From Gammaproteobacteria bacterium (lineage in GTDB: Bacteria > Pseudomonadota > Gammaproteobacteria > SZUA-152), in the NCBI GenBank assembly GCA_029882975.1, contig JAOUJW010000012.1, positions 62,001-126,000 on the forward strand: DNA of 64,000 nt, read 5' to 3'. Each line of letters starts with the position of its first letter. The first letter of the stretch is position 1. Positions 9,201 to 17,117 of this stretch are shown here, one piece after another. The translations under genes were made by a program, and so were the position numbers. The notes under the pieces were generated by a model. That model saw only the letters and a program-made list of their open reading frames with translations. It was not told the DNA's origin and did no database searches.

Positions 9201-9955
9201 TAATTAACGGATATGAAACCGGGAACGTGGATAAGCTTATGAGCTTTTTCGATTCTGCGGCTCGCACCAACAATCGCATCGATGCTAAAGGCATACGCGC
9301 AGACTACGAAGAGCTGTTCAGTGCCAGTTCTGCTCGAAAATTGCGCATTTCCGGGTTAAATTGGGAAATCGAAGCTGATGGTGCTCGTGCAGTGGGGGAC
9401 TATGAAGCGCGCATCAACCCCATTAACAGCCGCAACGGTCAATCGTTTAAAGGCAACATCACCTTACAGGTCCGCAAGCATGATGACGGTGTGAAAATTA
9501 CACGATTGTATTTTTCCAACCAGACCGTAAGCACCACCGAGCGTCTCTCGGAAAACGCTGCCGTTGCTGTAAAAACCACAGCACCCGCAATGACGCGAGA
9601 GGCATTGCAGTCTATGCTTAACAACTTTGTTGCAGCTTATGCCGAAGGCGACCTGGAACGTTTGATGACCTTGTTTGCTAAAAATGCACAGACCAATGAC
9701 CAAAATACATTGGCGGGAATTCGAAACGACCATTCTGAATTGTTCAAATCTACGGCTGTGCGGGAAATATCCATCAAATCCGTAAAATGGACACTTCGTG
9801 AAAGTGATGCCACTGGCGAAGGTTGGTTTCAGGTAAAACTTCGGCCCCATGGGTCAGATCAAGTGAGCACGGTTAAAGGTCGTATACGCATCAGCGCCAA
9901 AAACACCGGCAAGGGTGCACATATTACCCAAATGTTTCACTCGGCAGAACAATAA
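6272..9955 (+). CDS. XrtA-type ExeA-like AAA ATPase fused to a J-like domain, a membrane segment and two NTF2-like domains
   Basis: The 1227-residue protein opens like the exosortase-A-associated ATPase (FYNLTGKPFRLSPDPAFFF). It has Walker A GAPGTGKT at 50-57, Walker B LLVIDEAQNL around 127-134 and the GVPRRINMLCDR segment of ExeA/GspA ATPases. The family normally ends near residue 300-350. Here it continues through a charged Ala/Pro/Lys linker, a J-domain-like segment at about 544-605 (DHYRVLGVPPTAPQ, with RQDK where HPDK would be), one membrane segment at about 657-677, a low-complexity stretch with PTTEA repeats near 908-930, and two similar NTF2/SnoaL-like domains at about 964-1080 and 1107-1227. 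By topology the ATPase is cytoplasmic and the NTF2-like pair periplasmic. The GTG start is chosen because the family begins M-Y-x-A-F-Y. It probably energises or regulates polysaccharide export (inference). Confidence 0.8.
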   Translation: MYQAFYNLTGKPFRLSPDPAFFFPSRGHKRALAYLRYGLNQDEGFVVITGAPGTGKTTLAKILLQEMGETNIVVAHLTTTQLEADDMLRMVAASFGLRYEGLDKTGLLKSLEAFLLARARERKKALLVIDEAQNLPPRSLEELRMLSNLQVGDRSLLQIFLLGQEQFRQMLDEVSLEQLKQRIIANYHLSPLGADESQRYVESRLQQVGWDSDPHFAEIAFEMIHEYTAGVPRRINMLCDRILLFGCMEEIHSITSEVVKLVTKELDEEVTGKITEEEDRELDLGEQKPAVKAAKPQATPQPAQAPASTANVPQAQSDSAPKTPDQAVANAPAKEYSRRMDEENLDIEFAAFSSELDERLPAEPASNRDKRADKLRLKTNLPLEKKGDAQKDDDKRVMGNTVQKKKPADRPAGGNSAPGPIEISERDLFRVIPGGRPADQIAPAGQRIAAQARSGVSSPSNEDVKLRRILRLVLAFHRSPSRFPGLDNPDQPLPEGITELLELAISEDDVLNKVSPAAVMGISPVMLRAAVRFFVRRAMFIINGDHYRVLGVPPTAPQALIEKHYDLLMRLLRQDKQRGSAESVTRVGQAYEALSRTENSAFKFANLDRQEDEEMVIDFDSLEGQHARESGFGAKPNEMFNPQLGISRKRMRYASQAAVLGFGVLVVVLGLYIVQLEPGDTSTAQKQAMVDKKVVLPATTEPKVADSTQSERRNLQFSDGTPSSSTGSKETVSDNTTLQFSQDEIDAIRKELLGAVKEQEIRLKPDAEKDRTTPAQTNASVDLNKATETKPAVVENAPVQTQTATREPAPQSTQFIEPKPATDTVMAETETASPVETLAIQTESPLQTAPRTTTRRSSRSSFAEAASRSAASSRIVQGLSDEEKRAIAAAARATASAAAPRDMASPATEAPTTEAPTTDEPTTEAPPTVAVVGGDSGLAPAQVSQPAVSDQSQSAPVSGSAAATISQDELFDVVGGLINGYETGNVDKLMSFFDSAARTNNRIDAKGIRADYEELFSASSARKLRISGLNWEIEADGARAVGDYEARINPINSRNGQSFKGNITLQVRKHDDGVKITRLYFSNQTVSTTERLSENAAVAVKTTAPAMTREALQSMLNNFVAAYAEGDLERLMTLFAKNAQTNDQNTLAGIRNDHSELFKSTAVREISIKSVKWTLRESDATGEGWFQVKLRPHGSDQVSTVKGRIRISAKNTGKGAHITQMFHSAEQ

Positions 9956-10246
9956 CTGATCAAATGATAGTCAGTTCTCTAGATTTAAGGAATTGAGGTA
10001 CGCAGAGTGCATAGGGAAATGGCACACAGGGAGCACAGAAACAGGAAGTCAGCGAGATAACTAGTGGTGGATTAGTGAGCAGTTTTAGTAAGTAGTATTT
10101 TAGAGTAACTGTTAGCAAATCGTTCCGACCTAAATGTACTATGGGAGAGGGACACTGGACAAACACCGGGTCTTGACAATGCCGTGGACGATGTCCATAG
10201 TAAACCTGGGTTAACAACTTTAGTAATGGAAAAAATGGAGATTACA

Positions 10247-10510
10247 ATGAAAAAAGCTGTTCTGGGAATGAGCCTTGCCGTAGCGCTGTCACCATGCGCG
10301 TTCGCACAAGAACAAAACAACAACGTAATTCATCTGGCTGCAGCGATTGGTGCCGGCGGTTCCACAACCACCGCTACCACTTCAAGTACTTCTGGCGCGG
10401 CAGCGGCCACCACCGCATCTGCGGCAACTGCCAATATGATTGCCACAGGAATTATCGTAGCATCCGGTATTGCGGCGATTTCAGAAGCGGGTGGCACTAC
10501 CTCCCACTAA
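10247..10510 (+). CDS. Small secreted Ser/Thr/Ala-rich peptide, GfcA/YjbE-like
   Basis: The 87-residue protein starts at ATG 10247 with GGAG six bases upstream. It has a signal peptide (MKKAVLGMSLAVALSPCAFA) and a mature part made almost entirely of Ala, Thr, Ser and Gly (TTTATTSSTSG), ending in a hydrophobic Gly/Ala/Ile helix. This composition and its place directly before a YjbH gene match the small GfcA/YjbE protein of the E. coli group-4-capsule and yjb operons, whose molecular job is not known. The call rests on composition and context, not on aligned residues. An intrinsic terminator follows, so much transcription may stop before the YjbH gene and the peptide may be made in excess. Confidence 0.6.
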   Translation: MKKAVLGMSLAVALSPCAFAQEQNNNVIHLAAAIGAGGSTTTATTSSTSGAAAATTASAATANMIATGIIVASGIAAISEAGGTTSH

Positions 10511-10570
10511 GTCTGAAGCGTTTTGTTGTTTTTAGGCGTCGTAGCCTTCCTTTTACCGTCTAAAAACAGT

Positions 10571-10614
10571 ACAACACAGGCTCTTGGCATAGCCAAAGGG
10601 CCTGTGTTGTTTTT
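10571..10614 (+). terminator. Strong intrinsic terminator after the GfcA-like gene
   Basis: ACAACACAGG (10571-10580) pairs exactly with CCTGTGTTGT (10601-10610). The inner TTGGC/GCCAA pair lengthens the stem to about 17 bp around a three-base loop, and the 3' arm runs into TTTTT. It stands 60 bp after the GfcA-like stop codon and about 60 bp before the YjbH gene. Confidence 0.85.
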
Positions 10615-10674
10615 AATATAATAATGAACAATAAATAGACAGTTTAACTTCCTTTTGAATCATTCCAATCGACT

Positions 10675-12909
10675 GTGGCTCGCAAAACCTACCCCCTGTT
10701 GTTTTTTGTAGCTTGTCTGGGCCTTCCAACGAGTGTGATTTTCCCGTGGCAGTCGGTGCAGGCTGCATCGCCCTCTTTATTGGGGCAATCGGGTCTCATC
10801 AGCATGCCGGACGCCCGCCTGGGGGAAGAGGGCAGTTTGAACATTGGGTATAGTTTCTACAAACCTTATCCCACCTTCTGGAGTTCCATCAGTCTGTTTC
10901 CTCGGTTCGAATTCTCCGCCCGTTATACCCGGGTCATGTATGTAACCGCTTTTGCAGGTCAGGGTTATGGTGATTACAAAGACAAAGCTTTCGATGCCAA
11001 ATTACAACTGTTGTCGGAAAGTGAGTACTTACCCGCCGTGGCGGTGGGCGTTCACGATTTTCTTGGTACCCAATTGCTAAGTGCCGGGTATATTTCCTTG
11101 AGTAAGCAATTTGGACCTGTGGATGTGAGTTTGGGTTACGGTGAGCAACGCTTGGACGGTTGGTTTGGAGGTGTGCGTTACACGCCCGAGTGGGCCAAAA
11201 ATGTCAGCGTGGTGGCTGAGTACGATGCCTTTGATTATAAAAATGACCGCTATGCGATTCGCAGCGGTGCCGTGAATAAAGCCGGCGGCGCCACCCTGGG
11301 CCTGGAATACCGTTGGGGTTGGTTGGGATCACAATTGTCGTATCAGGACGGGGATTGGGGCATTAACGCGCATATTTCTATTCCCCTGCAACAAAAAGAA
11401 TTTGTGCCGAAGATTCATGAACCCAAGGTGTATACCGAAGTGGTTCCGCGCAGCCCCACCCAACAATGGCAGGAAAATAAGCAAGATGCGCGGCAACTGG
11501 TCACAGCCCTGGAAGAACAAGGGTATAAAAACGTCAAACTTGGCTTAAACGGCCATCAATTGAATTTGAGTTTTTCTCAACCTCGCATCACCCTGGTGGG
11601 GCGGGCTATCGGTCGGGCCGCGCGCACGGCTATGCTGTTGGCGCCAACGGATGCCACCTCCATTAAGCTGACCTATTATACGATCACCGATTTACCCTTA
11701 GTCAGTTATCATTTTAAAGACCTGGAGCAATTACAACGCTTTTTTGCCGGGCAGGTTACCTATGGTGAGTTGCTTAAAAACCTGGAAGTGACTTATGCAG
11801 AAACCGATTATGTCGATCAGTTTCAGGCACACATTTGGGATTTGCCTGCGGCAGACGAGGTTAACCGCGACGCGGCAGGTAAAGATGCAGATAAAAATAC
11901 GGGTGACCCGGGTCCGGATTCTGACAGAGTTAATGAGGGAGAAGTAGGCGTAGAGCCAAGCCGAAGCGGCACTTCACTGCTGGGTTTTAAGCTGAAACAC
12001 AATGAAGACGGCCATTCCATTAGCCTGTCCCGCCAGGACAAGGCCCTAAGCCAATATAAAATCGTCCCGTTCAATTTCGGATTGTTTTTTAATGATCCCA
12101 GCGGCGCCTTGCGTTACGACACCTTTGCCAAATTTTACGGTAAAAAATACCTGGGACAAGGCTTGTTCCTGGAAGGGGCTTTACGCTTGCAAATGTTTGA
12201 AGACGTCAGCGGCGTGACCCAAGCATCCAACAGTTTGTTGCCCCATGTCCGCAGCGATGTAGCCGATTACAAGCGGGAGCGCGGTCTCAAAATCAACAAT
12301 CTGGCTTTAAACCAATACTGGCTGCTACGACCGCGACTTTATGCGCGTGTTTCCCTTGGGCTGTACGAAGAAATGTTTGGCGGTGCCGGAGGCCAAATCC
12401 TGTATTTGCCCAAGCAGGGTAGTTGGGCTGCCGATCTCAGCGTCGACTGGTTACGCCAACGGGATACAGATGGGGAGTTTGGCTTTCGCCAATACGAAAC
12501 TGTTACCGCTGTTGGCGCATTGCACTATCAAATTAAAAAATACGGTGTCACCACCACCTTAAGAGCCGGTCGGTTCCTGGCAAAGGATAGCGGTGCCCGC
12601 CTGGAATTTAGCCGCCGATTCCACTCCGGTATCAGAGTGGGCATGTGGTACACCCGAACCGACGGCAACGATATTACCGGCCCCGGAAACCCGGGCAGCC
12701 CCTACTACGACAAAGGTATCATGATGACCATTCCTTTCGGCAATATGCTTACCAAAGACACCCGCGCCAATGCCGGATTTGCCTTGTCCCCCTGGACCCG
12801 TGATGTGGGTCAAATGGTTAAATCACCCGGGGATTTGTATCAGATCCTGGAAGAACCGCTGTTGCTGGATCGACCGGGGCATCATTTATTGTCGGATTTT
12901 CACTATTGA
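10675..12909 (+). CDS. YjbH/GfcD-like outer-membrane exopolysaccharide protein
   Basis: The 744-residue protein has a signal peptide (LLFFVACLGLPTS, cleavage near VQA-AS) from a GTG start. The mature N-terminus SLLGQSGLISMPDARL and the following GSLNIGYSFYKPYPTFWSS, YTRVMYVTAFAGQGYGDYKDKAFDAK and VGVHDFLGTQLLSAGYI are typical of the YjbH family. Those proteins are thought to form large outer-membrane beta-barrels acting in capsule or exopolysaccharide export. Alternating hydrophobic strands run to the C-terminus, with a charged insert of low conservation at about 400-430. It lies between the GfcA-like peptide and the SLBB protein; the YjbF/GfcB and YjbG/GfcC partners of E. coli are not present nearby. 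No other start fits the signal peptide. Confidence 0.85.
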   Translation: MARKTYPLLFFVACLGLPTSVIFPWQSVQAASPSLLGQSGLISMPDARLGEEGSLNIGYSFYKPYPTFWSSISLFPRFEFSARYTRVMYVTAFAGQGYGDYKDKAFDAKLQLLSESEYLPAVAVGVHDFLGTQLLSAGYISLSKQFGPVDVSLGYGEQRLDGWFGGVRYTPEWAKNVSVVAEYDAFDYKNDRYAIRSGAVNKAGGATLGLEYRWGWLGSQLSYQDGDWGINAHISIPLQQKEFVPKIHEPKVYTEVVPRSPTQQWQENKQDARQLVTALEEQGYKNVKLGLNGHQLNLSFSQPRITLVGRAIGRAARTAMLLAPTDATSIKLTYYTITDLPLVSYHFKDLEQLQRFFAGQVTYGELLKNLEVTYAETDYVDQFQAHIWDLPAADEVNRDAAGKDADKNTGDPGPDSDRVNEGEVGVEPSRSGTSLLGFKLKHNEDGHSISLSRQDKALSQYKIVPFNFGLFFNDPSGALRYDTFAKFYGKKYLGQGLFLEGALRLQMFEDVSGVTQASNSLLPHVRSDVADYKRERGLKINNLALNQYWLLRPRLYARVSLGLYEEMFGGAGGQILYLPKQGSWAADLSVDWLRQRDTDGEFGFRQYETVTAVGALHYQIKKYGVTTTLRAGRFLAKDSGARLEFSRRFHSGIRVGMWYTRTDGNDITGPGNPGSPYYDKGIMMTIPFGNMLTKDTRANAGFALSPWTRDVGQMVKSPGDLYQILEEPLLLDRPGHHLLSDFHY

Positions 12910-13130
12910 GTAAGAGCTTTTAGTTTGTAGGCAACAACGTTTTAACAATTTAGTCTAGCAATTAAACTCCGTTCCAGTTCCAGTCAAATTCAAAAAACAT
13001 CGCTAAATGCCTAAATATGTGCATTTTTTATTTGACTATTCTCCCCCAGAGCTTAGACTTTACCTGCACTGAGTCCTGAAAATACGTACAATTATTAAAC
13101 AACTCAAGCGTCGATACGCATAACGGTCCA

Positions 13131-16031
13131 ATGACAGTCAGATACGTACCATCTATAAATATTTCTATATTTAACATAGTGTTATTGGCTATATTGCCAG
13201 CCATGGTGCAGTCGGTAAGTGCTGCCCCCACACCCGAACAACTGCAAATGCTGCAACAACTGTCACCGCAACAACAACAGCAAGCACTCAAGGCGTTGCA
13301 AAAGGGTTCTGTCTCCGGTTTTGGTAATGTAAGTGGCAGCAAGGAAGCCACCTCCCTCAATGAGCCCGAAGTGGTTACTCCACGCGCGCCCGACGGGAAC
13401 GCCGCCATGGAAGCGACTATCAAAGAGGGTACCGATGCACCCACCCTGGAGGAAGTCAAAGAAGAAAAAGAAGTCACTCAGGAACTGAAACAATTTGGCT
13501 ACGACCTGTTTTCCGGTACACCAACCACCTTTGCTCCAGCTACCGATATCCCCATTCCATCCAACTATGTGGTGGGTCCCGGAGACAATATCCAAGTACA
13601 GTTGTTTGGTAAGGAAAACGCCGAATACGACCTGGTGGTCTCCCGCGAAGGCAAGCTGCGTCTGCCGGGCATTGGTCCCGTATCCGTCGCCGGGCTGACC
13701 TTTTCCAAGCTGCAAAGCACTTTGCAGGGCAGAATCAAACGCCAGATGATTGGGGTCAAGGCCAATATCACCATGGGTACCTTGCGTTCCATTCGCGTGT
13801 TTGTGCTGGGAGATGTAGAACGTCCCGGTTCCTACACCGTCAGCGCCTTGTCCAATCTGACCAATGCCTTGTTCGTCAGCGGCGGGATCAAACCCATCGG
13901 CTCCCTGCGCAATGTGCAACTCAAACGCCGCGGTAAAGTCGTCAGCCGCATGGATTTATACGACTTACTGCTCAAAGGCGACACCAGTGGTGACGCCCGC
14001 CTGCTGCCCGGAGATGTGATATTTATCCCCCCCATCGGCAAAACCGTGGGCGTGGCAGGGGAAGTACGCCGACCGGCTATTTACGAAATGAAAACGGAAC
14101 AAACGGTACAGGAAGCCATTGAATTTGCCGGGGGCTTCTTGCCTACGGCTTACACTAAAGCCACTCAATTGGAACGTATCACCCTAAGCGGGGAAAAGAC
14201 TCTGGTGGATATTGACGCCAGTCAGCCGCTTAATCTCAAAAAACACATCCAAGACGGTGACGTGCTGCGGGTGTACTCCGTGCTGGATAAAATGCAGGAT
14301 ATTGTCCTGATCTCCGGTCATGTACAACGCCCCGGCGGCGCCCAGTGGCGCCCCGGTATGAGGTTGACGGATATTGTTCCCAATATTGACACCCTGTTGC
14401 CCAAACCCGATCTGGAATACACCCTGATCAAACGGGAAATGCCGCCGCACCGGCACATCGAAATGATTACCACCCGCTTAAGCGAAGCCCTGAAAGACCC
14501 CAAGTCCGTTTATAACACCGAACTTAAACCCCGTGATGAAGTCTTTTTCTTCGGTGGGGGTACCGACCGGGAAAAACTCATTGAGCCCATTATCGAACAA
14601 TTAAAGCAACAACAACGCTACAACCAACCGGCTTCCATTGTTACTGTATCAGGTAATGTGTACCACCCCGGTACCTATCCCTTAGCGCCCAATATGCGTC
14701 TGAGCGATTTAATCCGGGCTGCTTACGACTTAAAGCCCAAAACCGATTTGGACTATGTCATTGTCAGCCGAGAAGACCACATCAGTGGAAAAGTCTCTGC
14801 TTTTTCCACCTCCATCCGCAACACCATGCAGGCTAATGGCCGCGACATTGATATTGTCCTTAAGCCCAAAGACCAAGTATTTGTATTTACCACCGATGCC
14901 ATGGCGGAAAAAGGGATTCGGCGTCAGGCGCTGATTGAGCCTTTGATCGAAAAATTGCGAATCCAGAGTAAACAGGGAGAGAGCGCACCCGTGGTGACCA
15001 TCAGCGGTTACGTGCGGGACCCGGGGCAATACCCATTGGATCAGAAAATGCAAATAGCAGATCTCATTAAAGCCGCCGGGGGCTTGACTGAATCGGCCTA
15101 TACTTTGAGCGCGGAATTGAGTCGCTACAATGTGGTCGCCGGGCAATATCGGGAAATTGACCACAAGGTAATTAATAATACCCAAATTTTTGCGGGAACC
15201 ATATCCAGAGAATTCACCCTGCGACCCTACGATACCCTGCATGTTAAGCGGGTACCGTTATGGTCCGAGCAGCAAACCATCGAATTGAAAGGCGAAATTA
15301 AATTCCCGGGAGTTTATCCGTTCAAACGCGGTGAACGCCTCAGCAGCGTGATTAAACGAGCAGGGGGATTCCTGGACCAGGCCTTTATAGACGGCGCGGT
15401 TTTCCTACGAGAAGAATTACGCGAGAAAGAACAGGAACAAATTAACGGTATGGCGGCCAGGTTGGAGTCCGACCTCGCCGCCATGGCCCTGGAACAAAGC
15501 CAGGTGCAAACCGCCGACAAAAAGTCAGACCCCCAATCCGTGGCCATGGCCAATTCCCTGTTAAAACAATTACGCCAGACACAAGCCATGGGCAGGCTGG
15601 TAGTGAACTTAAACGAAATCAACTGGACCGAAAACGAGCCCGGAGAATACGATGTGGTCCTTAAAGACGGAGACAAACTGTTCATACCCACCAACACCCA
15701 GGAAGTCACCATTATTGGCGAAGTACAGCAGTCCACCTCACACCTGTACGCAGAAGACAAAGACCGGGATGACTACATCAATCTGAGCGGTGGATTTACT
15801 TACAAAGCCGATGAAGACCGTGTTTATATTGTAAGGGCTAATGGGGCTGTGGTGTCGGAAGATAATACGGCTTGGTATGGTGACAGTAAAAGTGTGAGGC
15901 CTGGAGATACTATTGTGGTGCCTTTAAAAGCGGATCGTATGAAGCCCTTGACTCTGTGGGCCAATGTAACGCAGATTCTATACCAGTTGGGGATTGCGGC
16001 GGCGGCTTGGCAGACGGTTGGGGTGTTTTAA
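13131..16031 (+). CDS. Large Wza-like polysaccharide export protein with about seven SLBB repeats
   Basis: The 966-residue protein has a signal peptide (cleavage near VSA-AP), a Gln-rich segment and a Poly_export domain at about 143-215 (NYVVGPGDNIQVQLFGKEN). SLBB-type repeats follow, recognisable by V-x-G-x-V-x-x-P-G-x-Y: FVLGDVERPGSY, VAGEVRRPAIY, ISGHVQRPGG, VSGNVYHPGTYPL, ISGYVRDPGQYPL, LKGEIKFPGVYPF and a weaker IIGEVQQS. A final hydrophobic helix ends in WQTVGVF. E. coli Wza/GfcE is only about 380 residues, so this is a much longer relative; long multi-SLBB forms occur in other proteobacterial exopolysaccharide loci. It is expected to form the periplasm-spanning and outer-membrane polysaccharide channel. 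The gene is followed within 40 bp by the Wzz gene. Confidence 0.88.
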   Translation: MTVRYVPSINISIFNIVLLAILPAMVQSVSAAPTPEQLQMLQQLSPQQQQQALKALQKGSVSGFGNVSGSKEATSLNEPEVVTPRAPDGNAAMEATIKEGTDAPTLEEVKEEKEVTQELKQFGYDLFSGTPTTFAPATDIPIPSNYVVGPGDNIQVQLFGKENAEYDLVVSREGKLRLPGIGPVSVAGLTFSKLQSTLQGRIKRQMIGVKANITMGTLRSIRVFVLGDVERPGSYTVSALSNLTNALFVSGGIKPIGSLRNVQLKRRGKVVSRMDLYDLLLKGDTSGDARLLPGDVIFIPPIGKTVGVAGEVRRPAIYEMKTEQTVQEAIEFAGGFLPTAYTKATQLERITLSGEKTLVDIDASQPLNLKKHIQDGDVLRVYSVLDKMQDIVLISGHVQRPGGAQWRPGMRLTDIVPNIDTLLPKPDLEYTLIKREMPPHRHIEMITTRLSEALKDPKSVYNTELKPRDEVFFFGGGTDREKLIEPIIEQLKQQQRYNQPASIVTVSGNVYHPGTYPLAPNMRLSDLIRAAYDLKPKTDLDYVIVSREDHISGKVSAFSTSIRNTMQANGRDIDIVLKPKDQVFVFTTDAMAEKGIRRQALIEPLIEKLRIQSKQGESAPVVTISGYVRDPGQYPLDQKMQIADLIKAAGGLTESAYTLSAELSRYNVVAGQYREIDHKVINNTQIFAGTISREFTLRPYDTLHVKRVPLWSEQQTIELKGEIKFPGVYPFKRGERLSSVIKRAGGFLDQAFIDGAVFLREELREKEQEQINGMAARLESDLAAMALEQSQVQTADKKSDPQSVAMANSLLKQLRQTQAMGRLVVNLNEINWTENEPGEYDVVLKDGDKLFIPTNTQEVTIIGEVQQSTSHLYAEDKDRDDYINLSGGFTYKADEDRVYIVRANGAVVSEDNTAWYGDSKSVRPGDTIVVPLKADRMKPLTLWANVTQILYQLGIAAAAWQTVGVF

Positions 16032-16070
16032 ACTGATGTGGTCTCATCTTCAATATATTGGTTTTGTGAC

Positions 16071-17000
16071 ATGAATTTGGATTCAGGTTTTAGTAAAAAT
16101 GCTAAGGGTAAAGGGGCGCAAGATTACTTTGTGCAGGTACCGATTTTGGAAGAGAAAACAGGAATTAGTGGTGTTTTAAATCTACTCAATGATTTTAAGT
16201 TGTATATAATATCTGTGTTATGTATTTGTACTGTTAGTTCAGTTTTTATTGCGTTTTCAGTTACCCCAACCTTTCTTGCGTCAGTTTTACTAGCGCCAGC
16301 TTCTAATGAAAATCATAGAAGCAGTGGGATAGCTTCAATCGCTAACCAATTCGGAGGTTTGGCGGGTTTAGCTGGAATTTCAGTCGGGGGAAGTAATGAT
16401 ATAGAAATTGCTTTAGCGACACTCAGTTCCAGAAAATTTATTACTCGTTTTATTACTGACTTAAATTTGAAACCAATTCTATTTAGGGATAAGTGGGATG
16501 CCTCTAAAAAAATTTGGCTGGAAAAGGAGCCTAGCTATGGTGAATCGTATAAAAAATTTAGGGAAAAAGTGTTAAATATATCTAGAAATAGAAAAACTCA
16601 ATTAATAACTTTGAGTGTAGAGTGGGAAAATCCAGTTGATGCGGCGAAATGGGCGAATGCATTGGTTACGCGCATAAACAACGAATTGCGCCAACAGACA
16701 ATTGAAGAAGCAGAAAGGAGTATATCCTATTTGACCGATCAAATAAGCCAAACAAGTTTATCGGAGCTGCAAAATGTTATGTACAGAATAATAGAAGAAC
16801 ACACAAAGGTAATTACGCTAGCAAAGGTCAATGATGAATATGTGTTGCGAGTTATAGATCCAGCAATTCCGCCTGAGATTCGCTCTAAACCAAATAGAAA
16901 ACTTATAGTAATGTTAGGTATATTGTTTGGCGGGATATTAGGTTTTTTTCCCGCAATTTATTTTAAGGCGTTCAAAGAAAATAGCATTTCAAAGGTCTAG
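16071..17000 (+). CDS. wzz: Wzz-type polysaccharide chain-length determinant
   Basis: The inner-membrane protein has 309 residues from ATG 16071; an in-frame GTG at 16038 would add 11. One membrane helix lies near residue 45 (LYIISVLCICTVSSVFIAF) and a second at the C-terminus (VMLGILFGGILGFFPAI), framing a periplasmic coiled-coil region, which is the Wzz/PCP topology. The Pro-rich segment before the second helix (PAIPPEIRSKPNRK) is a family hallmark. There is no BY-kinase domain, so it resembles a Wzy-dependent O-antigen regulator more than Wzc. Base composition drops sharply at the start of this gene compared with the SLBB gene before it, marking the left edge of the AT-rich cluster. Confidence 0.85.
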   Translation: MNLDSGFSKNAKGKGAQDYFVQVPILEEKTGISGVLNLLNDFKLYIISVLCICTVSSVFIAFSVTPTFLASVLLAPASNENHRSSGIASIANQFGGLAGLAGISVGGSNDIEIALATLSSRKFITRFITDLNLKPILFRDKWDASKKIWLEKEPSYGESYKKFREKVLNISRNRKTQLITLSVEWENPVDAAKWANALVTRINNELRQQTIEEAERSISYLTDQISQTSLSELQNVMYRIIEEHTKVITLAKVNDEYVLRVIDPAIPPEIRSKPNRKLIVMLGILFGGILGFFPAIYFKAFKENSISKV

Positions 17001-17117
17001 TCTAGTTTGCCTAGTTCGCGAAATGCCTATAAAAAAACGAATCGCAAGACCTAGGCTATGAGGGTTTTGTTGATTCTTTTGTCAGGTTAACAACTTAGAT
17101 TCCGCAGAGAAATTGCT

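Noticed and set aside
10020..10035. TGGCAC-N5-GAGCA, resembling a sigma-54 promoter before the GfcA-like gene
   Set aside because: The -12 half lacks the TTGC core and lies over 200 bp from the gene, so I do not call it.
13263..13919. Long minus-strand open frame inside the SLBB gene
   Set aside because: It is the shadow of the plus-strand coding sequence; the SLBB motifs settle the strand.
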